A DNA stretch of 64,000 nt from Clostridia bacterium (GCA_016293975.1 JAEDCW010000002.1:1-64000), one strand, 5' to 3'; counted from the first letter of the stretch, positions 26,096-34,960 are shown. The notes: a model not told the origin generated them from the letters alone. A program made the numbers and translations.

Positions 26096-28027
26096 ATGGC
26101 AGGAAAAAACCATGATAGACGCCAGTCCGGCCAAGAAGGGCGCGATGCAAACCGCTTCAGACGGCCTAAGAACACTAAGAAAACACTTGGCAGGATGATG
26201 TCGTATTTGGGCAAGTACAAGTTTAGATTGATTCTGGTGGTACTGGGAATAGCACTTAGCGCCGGCTCGAACGTACTGGGAACCTACATGCTCAAGCCCA
26301 TAGTAAATACGCTTGAAGAGATGGTCAGGATGATAGGTACGGATGCATCATATGTACCGCAGATATCTGCGATAGTGAAGTATCTGGTGATAATGGGTGC
26401 CGGCTATCTCGTGGGCATTTTGGGATTGTACATGTACAATCGCATTATGGTAACGATATCCACAGATACGCTCTACAGACTCCGCAAAGATATGTTCGAG
26501 CGTATGCAGAAATTGCCAATAAAGTTCTTTGACACGAGAACAAACGGCGAGATTATGAGCCGCTATACGAACGATATAGATGCAATGCGAGAGATGATAA
26601 GCCAGGGCATACCTCAGCTAATCAACTCGAGCATTAGGCTCATAGCAGTATTCGCAATGATGATAGTAATAAGCCCTCTGCTTACTCTCATTACGGTAGC
26701 GGTGTTGGCGATTATGCTTCTCGTCGTGAGAACACTCACCGCAAAGAGCAAGTTCTTCTTCTCAAAACGCCAAAAGGCAATAGGTCAGATGAACGGCTAC
26801 ATCGAGGAGATGACCGAGGGACAGAAAGTAGTAAAGGTATTCTGTCACGAAGACGAGGTAAAGACCGGTTTTGACGTAATAAACAAAGAGGTAATGGATA
26901 CAACTGTATCCGCGAACACATGGTCGTCTATACTTATGCCTATAATGGGCAACCTGTCCCATTTGCATTATGCGATAACCGCAACAGCAGGTGCGGCTAT
27001 GGCGATAGGAGGGCTAATCGATATAGGTTCGCTCGCGTCATTCCTGCAGTATAGCAGAAACTTCTCCATGCCCATTACACAGCTTTCACAGCAGTTTACT
27101 TCAGCTATGAGCGCACTTGCAGGTGCAGAGCGAGTATTTGAGATAATGGATACCGAACCTGAGGTGGATGAAGGCGACGTAACGCTCACATACGCCTGTA
27201 GAAATGCTAATGGCGAGCTCATGGAATCCGACCACAAGACGGGTATTTGGGCGTGGCGCGTTCCCGAAGAGAATGGTGTCAAATTGATCGAATGCAGGGG
27301 AGCGGTAAATGTCAACGAAGTTACATTCAGCTATGACGGCGAGAAGACCGTACTCCACAACGTATCGTTCTATGCAAAACCGGGACAGAAGATAGCCCTC
27401 GTAGGTTCAACGGGTGCCGGCAAGACCACGATAACGAACCTGATAAACAGGTTTTACGATGTGCAGGAGGGAGAGATACTCTACGACTCTATTCCGATAA
27501 AGCGTATCAGAAAGAGTGAGCTCAGGCGTTCCATGTCGATGGTTTTACAGGACACGCATCTGTTTACGGGGAGCGTAATGGAGAATATTCGATATGGCAG
27601 ACTCGATGCGACCGATGAGGAAGTCATAGCCGCCGCAAAACTTGCAAACGCGGATTTCTTTATCACCCACCTTCCACAGGGCTATAACACGGTGCTTACC
27701 GCAGACGGTGCAAACCTCAGCCAGGGTCAGAAACAGCTGCTTGCAATTGCCAGGGCAGCGGTAGCAGACCCGCCCGTGTTGGTGCTCGACGAGGCGACAA
27801 GTTCGATCGATACGAGAACAGAGCTACTTATCGAACGCGGCATGGACAGTCTTATGCAGGACAGAACGGTATTCGTAATCGCACATAGACTCTCGACGGT
27901 CAGAAATGCAGATGCGATTATGGTGCTTGAAAACGGCGAGATAATTGAGCGCGGAGACCATGACTCTCTGCTTGGGCAGAAGGGCAAATACTATCAGCTT
28001 TACACGGGTATGTTTGAACTTAACTGA
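26096..28027 (+). CDS. ABC exporter half-transporter, catalytic subunit
   Basis: Partner of the preceding gene. A 40-residue charged N-terminal extension leads to six membrane helices (about 40-350). The nucleotide-binding domain has Walker A GSTGAGKTT and Walker B VLVLDEATSS with the catalytic Glu intact. Its signature is LSQGQKQ, where SQ replaces the canonical SG. Together the two halves would form one active and one degenerate ATP site, the usual heterodimer design. Substrate is unknown; control by MarR suggests a drug, bile-type compound or other toxic organic molecule. Confidence 0.93.
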   Translation: MAGKNHDRRQSGQEGRDANRFRRPKNTKKTLGRMMSYLGKYKFRLILVVLGIALSAGSNVLGTYMLKPIVNTLEEMVRMIGTDASYVPQISAIVKYLVIMGAGYLVGILGLYMYNRIMVTISTDTLYRLRKDMFERMQKLPIKFFDTRTNGEIMSRYTNDIDAMREMISQGIPQLINSSIRLIAVFAMMIVISPLLTLITVAVLAIMLLVVRTLTAKSKFFFSKRQKAIGQMNGYIEEMTEGQKVVKVFCHEDEVKTGFDVINKEVMDTTVSANTWSSILMPIMGNLSHLHYAITATAGAAMAIGGLIDIGSLASFLQYSRNFSMPITQLSQQFTSAMSALAGAERVFEIMDTEPEVDEGDVTLTYACRNANGELMESDHKTGIWAWRVPEENGVKLIECRGAVNVNEVTFSYDGEKTVLHNVSFYAKPGQKIALVGSTGAGKTTITNLINRFYDVQEGEILYDSIPIKRIRKSELRRSMSMVLQDTHLFTGSVMENIRYGRLDATDEEVIAAAKLANADFFITHLPQGYNTVLTADGANLSQGQKQLLAIARAAVADPPVLVLDEATSSIDTRTELLIERGMDSLMQDRTVFVIAHRLSTVRNADAIMVLENGEIIERGDHDSLLGQKGKYYQLYTGMFELN

Positions 28028-28041
28028 GAAAACAAATGAAA

Positions 28042-28075
28042 ACGGGCGTCTGAGAAAATCGGATCTCCGTTTTTC
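28042..28075 (+). terminator. Terminator of the marR-ABC operon
   Basis: ACGG/CCGT outer stem with an inner TCTGA/TCGGA stem around GAAAA, then a T-run (28070-28074). It lies 15 bp after the second ABC gene. Confidence 0.75.
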
Positions 28076-28128
28076 TTACGATATGGGTATATGAGGGATT
28101 ATTGTTCCCTATTAATTGATGGCGTTGA

Positions 28129-28161
28129 CAGTATTGTTTCAAGCAAAGGGAAACAATACTG
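28129..28161. repeat. Perfect 12-bp inverted repeat in the ABC-ctp gap
   Basis: CAGTATTGTTTC (28129-28140) and GAAACAATACTG (28150-28161) with a 9-bp spacer. A smaller hairpin AGGGA/TCCCT with ATTATTGT between precedes it at about 28094-28110. No T-run follows. It is not explained by neighbouring genes. The remaining part of the 28028-28374 gap holds only the ctp promoter. Confidence 0.6.
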
Positions 28162-28297
28162 TATTTATATTCACATTGCTCCATTTGGTAACTTCAGACA
28201 AATGTTTGGCGATCGCGCTTTAGACACATATTTTTGTAACATCGATATGTTTTGGCAGGGATACTGACGGATTATAATACAAGTACATACAGGTCAT

Positions 28298-28326
28298 TTG
28301 ACTAAAACAGCCAAAATTGCTATAAT
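28298..28326 (+). promoter_or_regulatory. Sigma-A promoter of the S41 protease gene
   Basis: TTGACT (28298-28303), 17-bp spacer, TATAAT (28321-28326), 48 bp before the chosen start. Confidence 0.85.
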
Positions 28327-28374
28327 GCACTAAATTTAATCTATGCGGCATTGTCTGCACAGGAGGAGAACTCA

Positions 28375-29628
28375 ATGAAACTCAGCAAACGCAGAGTCAT
28401 CTACTTGATTGCCATAGTGCTTATAACGGCTATGCTTTCAGCTACGGTGACCATATTGATAACTAACGCGACAAAGGAGAACGAAGTTGTTCTGTCGGTC
28501 GAGGAGTACGAGGCACTGAAGGAAGCCGACATGATAAACGAGATTATGGACAGGGTAAGCCAACTGTTTATAGGTGAAGTCCCGACACGTGAGGAGCTTT
28601 TGTCGGCTGCGGCTAACGGAATACTTACAGGCATAGGCGACGAGTACGCTCAGTATTTTACTAAGGCAGAATACGAGGAGTACCTCAGCAAGTTGAACGG
28701 CGAATACAGCGGCCTTGGAATACTGGTATCACAGCTCGACGAGAAGGGAATGGAGATTCTCGATGTATACGAGGGTAATCCGGCGGCAAACGCAGGAGTA
28801 CAGATCGGCGATTATATAACCGCGGTCGACGGAGAATCGGTGTTTGAACATACGCATGAAGAGGTTACGACTGCACTTGATGGCGAAGTAGGGAGCACAG
28901 TTAAGCTCACGATACTTAGAACAGACGGCGATGGGCAGGAGACGCTCGATATAGAAGTCACGAGAGATGTTGTAAACATAAAGAGGGTGTACTCATCACT
29001 GTACAACGAGCGCACCGGTTATATAAGGATAACGACGTTCTCACAGAATAGCGTCACCGAATTCGAGGAGGCGATAAGGAATCTTAAGGAGAGGGGTATG
29101 AAATCCCTCGTAATAGACCTTAGGGACAATCCCGGTGGCAATCTCAATGCCGTAGTGGATATAGCTGATATGCTTTTACCGGCGTGCGACATAGTGACAG
29201 TAGAAGGGAAGACCGAGGAAAATGGGCACGTCTACAAATCCGACGGCACGAGTTTGGGCGTTCCGATTGCGGTTATAGTGAACGAGAACTCAGCCTCTGC
29301 AAGCGAAATACTCGCCGCGGCGATACAGGAGAACGATGCGGGAATCGTAGTCGGCACACAGACATACGGCAAGGGCGTCGTGCAGACGTTCATATCCGTA
29401 GATTCGAGTCAGGGCTGGCTTAAGCTCACTACCGACCAGTATCTCACTCCAAATGGCAACGACATACACAAGGTGGGAGTTACCCCGGATATAGTTGTGG
29501 AACTTCCCGATGTACTCAAAGGGCTTAGCATGACCGCGATTGCAAAGGACTATCAGGCAGAGGATACACAGCTCTGGGCAGCATTGGATTATGTGCGTGA
29601 GAAAGCAAGTCAGAATGTAGGACAGTGA
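28375..29628 (+). CDS. S41 family C-terminal processing peptidase (CtpA/CtpB type)
   Basis: Secreted or membrane-anchored serine protease. Seen: an N-terminal membrane segment (about 8-28), a PDZ domain near 95-175 (GLGILVSQLDEKG, NAGVQIGD), and the tail-specific protease core with catalytic Ser308 (in NENSASASE) and Lys333 (in YGKGVVQ), 25 residues apart as in characterised CtpB. AGGAGGAG and ATG 28375 fix the start. In spore formers CtpB cleaves SpoIVFA to activate sigma-K. Given spoIIID and sigG next door that role is possible but not shown, since vegetative CtpA looks alike. Confidence 0.92.
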   Translation: MKLSKRRVIYLIAIVLITAMLSATVTILITNATKENEVVLSVEEYEALKEADMINEIMDRVSQLFIGEVPTREELLSAAANGILTGIGDEYAQYFTKAEYEEYLSKLNGEYSGLGILVSQLDEKGMEILDVYEGNPAANAGVQIGDYITAVDGESVFEHTHEEVTTALDGEVGSTVKLTILRTDGDGQETLDIEVTRDVVNIKRVYSSLYNERTGYIRITTFSQNSVTEFEEAIRNLKERGMKSLVIDLRDNPGGNLNAVVDIADMLLPACDIVTVEGKTEENGHVYKSDGTSLGVPIAVIVNENSASASEILAAAIQENDAGIVVGTQTYGKGVVQTFISVDSSQGWLKLTTDQYLTPNGNDIHKVGVTPDIVVELPDVLKGLSMTAIAKDYQAEDTQLWAALDYVREKASQNVGQ

Positions 29629-29651
29629 TAAAACTTCAATAGATATCGAAA

Positions 29652-29676
29652 AGGGGTGTTAGCACACCTCTTTTTT
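29652..29676. terminator. Bidirectional terminator between ctp and spoIIID
   Basis: An 8-bp stem (29652-29659 with 29664-29671, one G-T pair) with a tetraloop, followed by six T on the plus strand and a T-rich run on the minus strand. It serves both convergent genes. Confidence 0.85.
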
Positions 29677-29685
29677 GTTCGTTTA

Positions 29686-29940
29686 CTACAGTGCCTCGCC
29701 TTTGTACTTTCTATGAGTGGCGGCACCACCCCTCAGATGACGTTCAGCCTTATTGAGCTGAAGAACCTGTTGAATACTGTCTGCAATATCAGGACGTATC
29801 TGCTGTAATCTTAGTGTCACATCCTTGTGCACGGTGGATTTGCACACACCGAATTGCTTTGCCGCCTGCCTTACGGTAGCTCCGTTTTCAAGTATATAGC
29901 CGGCAATTTCCAGTACCCGTTCTTCAATATAATCGCGCAT
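29686..29940 (-). CDS. spoIIID: Stage III sporulation protein D
   Basis: Small DNA-binding regulator of the mother-cell line, acting between sigma-E and sigma-K. The family sequence is easily recognised: IEERVLEIAGYILEN at the start, the helix-turn-helix TVRQAAKQFGVCKSTVHKDV (about 22-41), and RLQQIRP followed by VLQLNKAERHLRGG. At 84 residues it is of normal length. CGGAGG lies 6 nt before the ATG. It is divergent from sigG, which is not the Bacillus arrangement (there it sits beside mbl). Confidence 0.97.
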   Translation of the reverse strand: MRDYIEERVLEIAGYILENGATVRQAAKQFGVCKSTVHKDVTLRLQQIRPDIADSIQQVLQLNKAERHLRGGAATHRKYKGEAL

Positions 29941-30038
29941 CTGTTACCTCCGAGTGCTTTTAAAACAATGTATGTTGTAATAGCCTCCAATATGAGTTCA
30001 TTACCGCAAAAAGAGCCATACAACGCACGTTGCAACAG

Positions 30039-30068
30039 GCATAAAGATTCAGTTCAAAGGCAATGATA
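30039..30068 (+). promoter_or_regulatory. Possible sigma-F/sigma-G type promoter of sigG
   Basis: GCATA (30039-30043) and AATGATA (30062-30068) resemble the forespore consensus GHATR and CATnnTA, but the 18-bp spacer is longer than usual. No good sigma-A boxes are visible upstream of sigG. A guess from pattern only. Confidence 0.3.
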
Positions 30069-30101
30069 TTTAGCAACAACGGTAGTAGGATGAGGTGCAT
30101 T

Positions 30102-30875
30102 ATGGCATTATACAAAGTTGAGATCTGCGGTGTGGATACATCGAAATTGCCCATGATGAATGCAAAACAGAGCGCGGAATTGCTTGAACGCTACAAAGGA
30201 GGCGACGGGGACGCACGTGAGGAGTTGATAAACGGAAACCTCAGGCTCGTACTGAGTGTGATTCAGAGGTTTTCGAACAGGGGAGAGCCTATGGACGATC
30301 TGTTTCAGGTCGGCTGTATAGGGCTTATAAAGGCCATAGACAATTTTGACCTGTCGCACGGCGTTAGGTTTTCGACATATGCTGTACCTATGATAATAGG
30401 TGAGATAAGGCGTTTCTTGAGGGACTCAAACCAGATCAGGGTTTCGAGATCGTTGCGCGATACCGCGTATAGGGCGCTCCAGACGAGAAACGCACTTGCC
30501 GCAAAGCTCAACCGCGAGCCCAAGCTCTCTGAGATTGCGAAGGAGCTCGACATGAAGGAGGAGATGATCGTGTTTGCTCTTGAAGCGATTCAGGATCCTG
30601 TGTCTATGTTTGAACCCGTATATCACGATGACGGAGACGCGATTTTTGTTATGGATCAGATCATGGACGAGACGGTAAGCGAGGCGCAATGGATAGATAA
30701 TATCGCAATTGAGCAGGGCATAAAAAAGCTGTCGGAAAGGGAACAAAAAATACTTCGCATGAGGTTTTTCGACGGAAAAACACAGATGGAGGTATCTTCT
30801 GAAATAGGTATATCTCAAGCGCAGGTGTCACGCCTTGAGAAGAACGCGTTGAGGAGTATGCGCAGACACGTTTAA
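30102..30875 (+). CDS. sigG: Forespore RNA polymerase sigma factor SigG
   Basis: Late forespore sigma factor. The diagnostic N-terminus KVEICGVDTSKLP is present. Region 2 is NLRLVLSVIQRF, DDLFQVGCIGLIKAIDNFDLSHGVRFSTYAVPMIIGEIRR (about 55-105), region 3 follows, and region 4 ends GKTQMEVSSEIGISQAQVSRLEK. The frame opens at 30063, but GAGGTG 4 nt before ATG 30102 decides the start and gives 257 residues, the normal length. sigE and spoIIGA are not adjacent, unlike in Bacillus. Confidence 0.96.
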   Translation: MALYKVEICGVDTSKLPMMNAKQSAELLERYKGGDGDAREELINGNLRLVLSVIQRFSNRGEPMDDLFQVGCIGLIKAIDNFDLSHGVRFSTYAVPMIIGEIRRFLRDSNQIRVSRSLRDTAYRALQTRNALAAKLNREPKLSEIAKELDMKEEMIVFALEAIQDPVSMFEPVYHDDGDAIFVMDQIMDETVSEAQWIDNIAIEQGIKKLSEREQKILRMRFFDGKTQMEVSSEIGISQAQVSRLEKNALRSMRRHV

Positions 30876-30876
30876 C

Positions 30877-31866
30877 TCATTGATGTTTATTGTAAATCTC
30901 GAGCGCTGTTTGACGTATCTTTTTCCTCAGTGAGTCCGGTTTGAGTATCTCAACTACCTTACCGTATTGCAAAGCCCAATATAGTACCGCCTGTTCGTTT
31001 GCGGTAACGCGCACATCGACATACTCATCTGTTTCGTTGCGGAACGTGCAGTCTCCGTCAAACCAGTCGAGCACGTCGTTTACATTTGCCTTCTTTATCC
31101 TGAACTCAACAGAAACAGGCTGCTGCATATGCATATACAGGCCCTCTGCCATATGGTGTGGACCTGAGTAGCCGTTCTCGTATCCGGGTAGGCTTGTAAT
31201 AGGTATCGCAGGAGTATCTACAAGCTCGATGTCCGTAATTCTGTCAATGCGGTAGCTAGAAAGCCCCTCATGCCTTGGAGAGTGGCACACTAAATAGAAT
31301 CTTCCGTTTGCCGCTACCATGCTATATGGGCTTGCAATGTAGGGCTCCGCTCTTCTCGAATGCAATTGCTTGTCAGTGCCATATGCGTTATATGTGAATT
31401 TGACCTGAGAGCATTTTGATATTGCCTCGTGTATTATCTCAATCGTATAGAACATCTGTTTATTCTCTGTAGCTACACCTCTGGGAATCTGTTGAGTGCG
31501 TATTGATGAGGTTGAGTACGAGAAGTATTCGCTTGCAAGTCCCTTGAGCTTTTCAATGAGATCTTCGCGTTGATTGTGAGGAATATTCTTTGCAAACAGC
31601 ACCGAGGTTATGAGCATATGAAGCTCGCTCGTGTCGAATTCCCTTTCTGCGAGGTAATAACCGCCCTTTGTACGTATGTCGTATTTATACTCGGAAAGAT
31701 AGTTTATATTTCGGGATACCGCCTTTCGCTCACACTCGACACCGAAATCTTTCTGCAAATAATCGATTATCTGTTGTTGACTGAGTTGATGGTCTGCATC
31801 GGTATGTCTGCGCAGTATCTCGAGTATATAGATGTTGAGCATTTTCTTTGAGCCGCTTGAATACAT
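30877..31866 (-). CDS. WYL-domain transcriptional regulator (YafY family)
   Basis: N-terminal winged helix (about 1-65, with QQQIIDYLQKDFGVECERKAVSRNINYL as recognition region, interrupted here by a typical loop) followed by a WYL domain (about 140-220) with GRFYLVCHSPRHEGLSSYRIDRI, and a WCX C-terminal part. Such regulators bind an unknown nucleotide or nucleic-acid ligand. GGGAGGT precedes the ATG. Its stop is 1 bp from the sigG stop, so the two genes converge without a visible terminator. Target genes are unknown. Confidence 0.88.
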   Translation of the reverse strand: MYSSGSKKMLNIYILEILRRHTDADHQLSQQQIIDYLQKDFGVECERKAVSRNINYLSEYKYDIRTKGGYYLAEREFDTSELHMLITSVLFAKNIPHNQREDLIEKLKGLASEYFSYSTSSIRTQQIPRGVATENKQMFYTIEIIHEAISKCSQVKFTYNAYGTDKQLHSRRAEPYIASPYSMVAANGRFYLVCHSPRHEGLSSYRIDRITDIELVDTPAIPITSLPGYENGYSGPHHMAEGLYMHMQQPVSVEFRIKKANVNDVLDWFDGDCTFRNETDEYVDVRVTANEQAVLYWALQYGKVVEILKPDSLRKKIRQTALEIYNKHQ

Positions 31867-31954
31867 AACTACCTCCCAAAAATTCTCACTATTATATCAT
31901 AGAGAACGTACAGGTTTAGTGTAATAACGACAGAAAAGGCATGTAATATATTGT

Positions 31955-31982
31955 TTGACTTTGCAACTTCATATAATATTAT
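31955..31982 (+). promoter_or_regulatory. Probable promoter of the cysteine desulfidase gene
   Basis: TTGACT (31955-31960), 16-bp spacer, TATTAT (31977-31982), 26 bp before the start codon. Confidence 0.55.
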
Positions 31983-32008
31983 AGAATAATAATGCTTTGG
32001 AGTTTCAT

Positions 32009-33301
32009 ATGATTTTCGGCGATAGAATCTATCAAGATTACATTGCGATTCTTAAGGAAGAGTTAATGCCTGCTATGGGCTGTACTGAGCCTATTGCTTT
32101 GGCATATGCGGCGGCGCTTGCCAGAGAACAGCTTTCTGCCATGCCCGACAGGGTCAAGGTCGAGGTCAGCGGCAACATAATAAAAAACGTTAAGAGTGTC
32201 GTAGTGCCAAATACCGGCGGTATGAAGGGCATTGCTTCATCTGTGGCGGCGGGTATCGTGGCTGGTGACAGCGACAAGGTCCTTGAGGTCATTTCGGATG
32301 TAACGGACGAACAAAGGGTTCGAATAAGAGAGTTTCTGCGCAATGTGCCGATTGAAATAGGAGGCGCTTCATCACAATTGGTATTCGACATCAGCATTAC
32401 GGTGTTCTCCGGAGAGTGCTCCGCAAACGTGCGTCTGGTAAATAACCACACGAACATATGCCACATGGAGTGCAACGGAAGTGTACTTATCGACACGGAA
32501 ATAAACGAACAGCCCGAGGACAACCTCACCGACAAGAGCATACTTAATACGGCTGATATAGTCGAATTTGCGGATATGGTGCGCATTGAGGATATTGAGC
32601 CGATAATATCGCGTCAGGCGGAATACAACTATGCTATCGCCACAGAGGGTATGAAATCAAACTACGGCGGAAGCGTAGGTCAGGTCATAATAGACACGAT
32701 GGGGAATTCCGTATGGAACAGAGTCCGCGCTATGGCAGCAGCAGGTTCTGATGCGAGAATGAGTGGATGCGAGTTGCCCGTTGTCATACTTTCTGGAAGT
32801 GGGAATCAGGGCATAACTGCATCTGTCCCACTGATTGAATACGCAAAGGAAATCGGTGCCAGCAAAGAACAGCTCTATAGAGCATTGGTCCTCTCGGATT
32901 TGCTCACCGTGCATCAAAAGGCGTCCATAGGTCGTTTGAGCGCTTTCTGCGGCGCCGTAAGTGCAGGCTGTGCCGCGGGCGCAGGCATTGCGTATCTTGA
33001 CGGTGGCAAGGTAGAAGCCGTTGCGCACACGATAGTTAACGCGCTCGCAATAATATCTGGCATGGTCTGCGACGGAGCTAAGGCTTCCTGCGCCGGCAAA
33101 ATAGCGGCATCTGTAGAAGCGGGAATACTCGGCTACAATATGTATAAATGCGGACGTGAGTTCAGAAGCGGAGACGGAATAGTTACAAAGGGAGTGGACA
33201 AGACCATAGCAAATGTGGGCAAACTTGCAAGGGATGGCATGAGACAGACCGACAAGGAGATACTCAGAATAATGCTTTATGACGTTGAGCGTACGGATTG
33301 A
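32009..33301 (+). CDS. L-cysteine desulfidase family protein (UPF0597, CdsB/CyuA type)
   Basis: Family of [4Fe-4S] enzymes related to serine dehydratase alpha chain, converting L-cysteine to pyruvate, ammonia and sulfide. Seen: AMGCTEPIALAYA with Cys25 (known cluster ligand position in CdsB), VPNTGGMKG, SGSGNQG in the middle, and the Cys-rich C-terminal segments FCGAVSAGCAAGAG and MVCDGAKASCAGK. A TTG at 31997 overlaps the ribosome binding site TTGGAG, so ATG 32009 (6 nt after GGAG) is the start. It is 430 residues long, normal for the family, and monocistronic. Confidence 0.9.
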   Translation: MIFGDRIYQDYIAILKEELMPAMGCTEPIALAYAAALAREQLSAMPDRVKVEVSGNIIKNVKSVVVPNTGGMKGIASSVAAGIVAGDSDKVLEVISDVTDEQRVRIREFLRNVPIEIGGASSQLVFDISITVFSGECSANVRLVNNHTNICHMECNGSVLIDTEINEQPEDNLTDKSILNTADIVEFADMVRIEDIEPIISRQAEYNYAIATEGMKSNYGGSVGQVIIDTMGNSVWNRVRAMAAAGSDARMSGCELPVVILSGSGNQGITASVPLIEYAKEIGASKEQLYRALVLSDLLTVHQKASIGRLSAFCGAVSAGCAAGAGIAYLDGGKVEAVAHTIVNALAIISGMVCDGAKASCAGKIAASVEAGILGYNMYKCGREFRSGDGIVTKGVDKTIANVGKLARDGMRQTDKEILRIMLYDVERTD

Positions 33302-33341
33302 TGCTTTTTGCTCTGTAAGTGAGCAGTGAACGAGTTTTCAG

Positions 33342-33370
33342 TTGACATAGTTAAAACGTTTATATAAAAT
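33342..33370 (+). promoter_or_regulatory. Sigma-A promoter of the prsA-like gene
   Basis: TTGACA (33342-33347), 17-bp spacer, TAAAAT (33365-33370), about 60 bp before the start codon. Confidence 0.7.
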
Positions 33371-33429
33371 GTCAAGGTATGATGTGAGGTATCGCACCCA
33401 CAATTTTATCTACGAAGGAGATAGTTTTC

Positions 33430-34641
33430 ATGTCTGTTAGCAAAAGGCTTGTGGTTAAGGTTTTAGCTGCGGCAATCGTATTTGTGATGTTACTCGGGAC
33501 CTTGGCAGGATGCTCGCTTAAGGTCGATGATCCCGTTGTAGCAAAGGTCGGCGACATCAAAATATATGCATCCGACTATTCACAGCTTTTTAGCTCTTAC
33601 TATTATTACGCCTCATACATGGGTTTTGATACAAGCACGACCGAAGGAATTACTGCGTTCCAGGATTGGATTCTCGAAACACTGATTTCCGATAAGGTAG
33701 TCGTATACATGGCAGAAAAGGCCAATGTTGAGCTTACCGAAGAGGAAATTGCAGAGGTTAACAAGGACGTTCAGACCTCATATGATACCCAGGTAGCTAC
33801 ATATAAGTCGAAGGTCGACTCTTCGATCACCGGTGAGGATGCTATACTTGCCGAGGCCGAAAAGCTGTTTATCGAAGCTCTCAAGGATGCAGGCACAAGT
33901 GTCGACGAATACAAGAAGGGTCTCTACGATGCATACTATGAGGATGCTCTGTATAAGAAGTATTCCGAAATGGTAAAGAGCGAAGCGACGATTGACGACG
34001 ATGCTGCACAGAAGTACTATGATGAGCAGTTGGCAGAGCAGAAGGCGGCTTACGATGAGGATCCCGCAGAGTATTACACAGATTATCAGTCCGCTCTCAA
34101 CAGCTCTACAGGCGTTGTCCCCTTCTATGTACCTGCAGGTTACATCAGAGTTAAGCACATACTCGTAAAGTTTGATGACGAGGACAAGGACGGGGACACC
34201 GTAGATAAGGCTGAGTACGACAAGATTTGTGAAGAAATCGATACTCATCTGGCCAGCGGGGCATACTCATTCGATGAACTCATCGAGATGTACAATGATG
34301 ACGACGGCATGAAGAACGAGCCGTACAAGACTGAGGGATATCTCGTAAGCGAGGCAATCGAGGATAAGTATGTCGATGGCTTTGCCGAAGCAGCTCTCAA
34401 ACTCAAGAATGTAGGCGATGTAAGTCCCAGAATCGAGACAGAGCACGGATATCACTACATCCAGCTCATCGAGAAGGTTGAACCCAAGACTATCGCATTT
34501 GACGACGTCAAGGAGGATATTAACACAAAGCTTCTCACAGAAGCGCAGAACAAGCTTTTCTCTGAGAGAATAGATGCTTGGATCAAGGAAACACCCATCA
34601 CAAGGTACGAATCTCGTATTCGCTATTACGGTCTGCAATAA
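33430..34641 (+). CDS. PrsA/SurA-like foldase lipoprotein with parvulin domain
   Basis: Extracytoplasmic peptidyl-prolyl isomerase. The lipoprotein signal peptide has a basic start, hydrophobic core and lipobox LAGC with Cys28. A SurA-N-like helical region (about 35-180) precedes the PpiC rotamase domain starting IRVKHILVKF near 237 and ending RIETEHGYHYIQLIEK. A C-terminal helix follows. The 403-residue length is longer than Bacillus PrsA (about 290). It likely helps exported proteins, including PBPs, to fold. The stop overlaps the next start (TAATG). Confidence 0.92.
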   Translation: MSVSKRLVVKVLAAAIVFVMLLGTLAGCSLKVDDPVVAKVGDIKIYASDYSQLFSSYYYYASYMGFDTSTTEGITAFQDWILETLISDKVVVYMAEKANVELTEEEIAEVNKDVQTSYDTQVATYKSKVDSSITGEDAILAEAEKLFIEALKDAGTSVDEYKKGLYDAYYEDALYKKYSEMVKSEATIDDDAAQKYYDEQLAEQKAAYDEDPAEYYTDYQSALNSSTGVVPFYVPAGYIRVKHILVKFDDEDKDGDTVDKAEYDKICEEIDTHLASGAYSFDELIEMYNDDDGMKNEPYKTEGYLVSEAIEDKYVDGFAEAALKLKNVGDVSPRIETEHGYHYIQLIEKVEPKTIAFDDVKEDINTKLLTEAQNKLFSERIDAWIKETPITRYESRIRYYGLQ

Positions 34642-34952
34642 TGACGAAGCAGTTGATATCGGGTATCTACAGACTCTATGACGCCCACGGAGATTCGTTC
34701 GTTGGTTTTTCACGAAATGTGGATGGTACGAGAAAGCGGCTCATGTTTGAGCTGAAGCTCAACGCCTGTTCATATAAGCCGTTGCAGGATTTCTACAACA
34801 AGTCCGGAGGTCTGACATTTGAGCTTCTCGAGGAATACACCCCGAATGGGGTCGAAGACGATATAGTGCTTGATGCTCAACTGCACGCGAGGATGTATAA
34901 ATGGTGCGAAAGACTCGGGGAACGTACTGTTAGGATACAACAATCAGAATAA
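34641..34952 (+). CDS. Small GIY-YIG-like protein
   Basis: 103 residues. SGIYRLYDAHGDSFVGFSRN resembles the GIY...YIG core, with FVG replacing YIG. It is followed by an Arg two residues later and the small-family pattern in which Lys/Asn-rich helices lead to PLQDFYNKSGGLTFELLEEY. Similar short standalone proteins occur in Clostridia and Bacilli with unknown function. The nuclease Tyr of YIG is replaced by Phe, so activity is doubtful. The start codon shares a base with the prsA stop (TAATG), so expression is coupled to the foldase gene. Confidence 0.65.
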   Translation: MTKQLISGIYRLYDAHGDSFVGFSRNVDGTRKRLMFELKLNACSYKPLQDFYNKSGGLTFELLEEYTPNGVEDDIVLDAQLHARMYKWCERLGERTVRIQQSE

Positions 34953-34960
34953 GTTAATTC

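Noticed and set aside
25273..26220. 315-residue antisense frame opposite the ABC genes
   Set aside because: Opposite intact Walker and signature motifs; translation shows no domain and no start signal.
31997..32008. TTG start for the cysteine desulfidase
   Set aside because: This TTG is part of the ribosome binding site TTGGAG; the ATG at 32009 has correct spacing and places Cys25 at the known family position.
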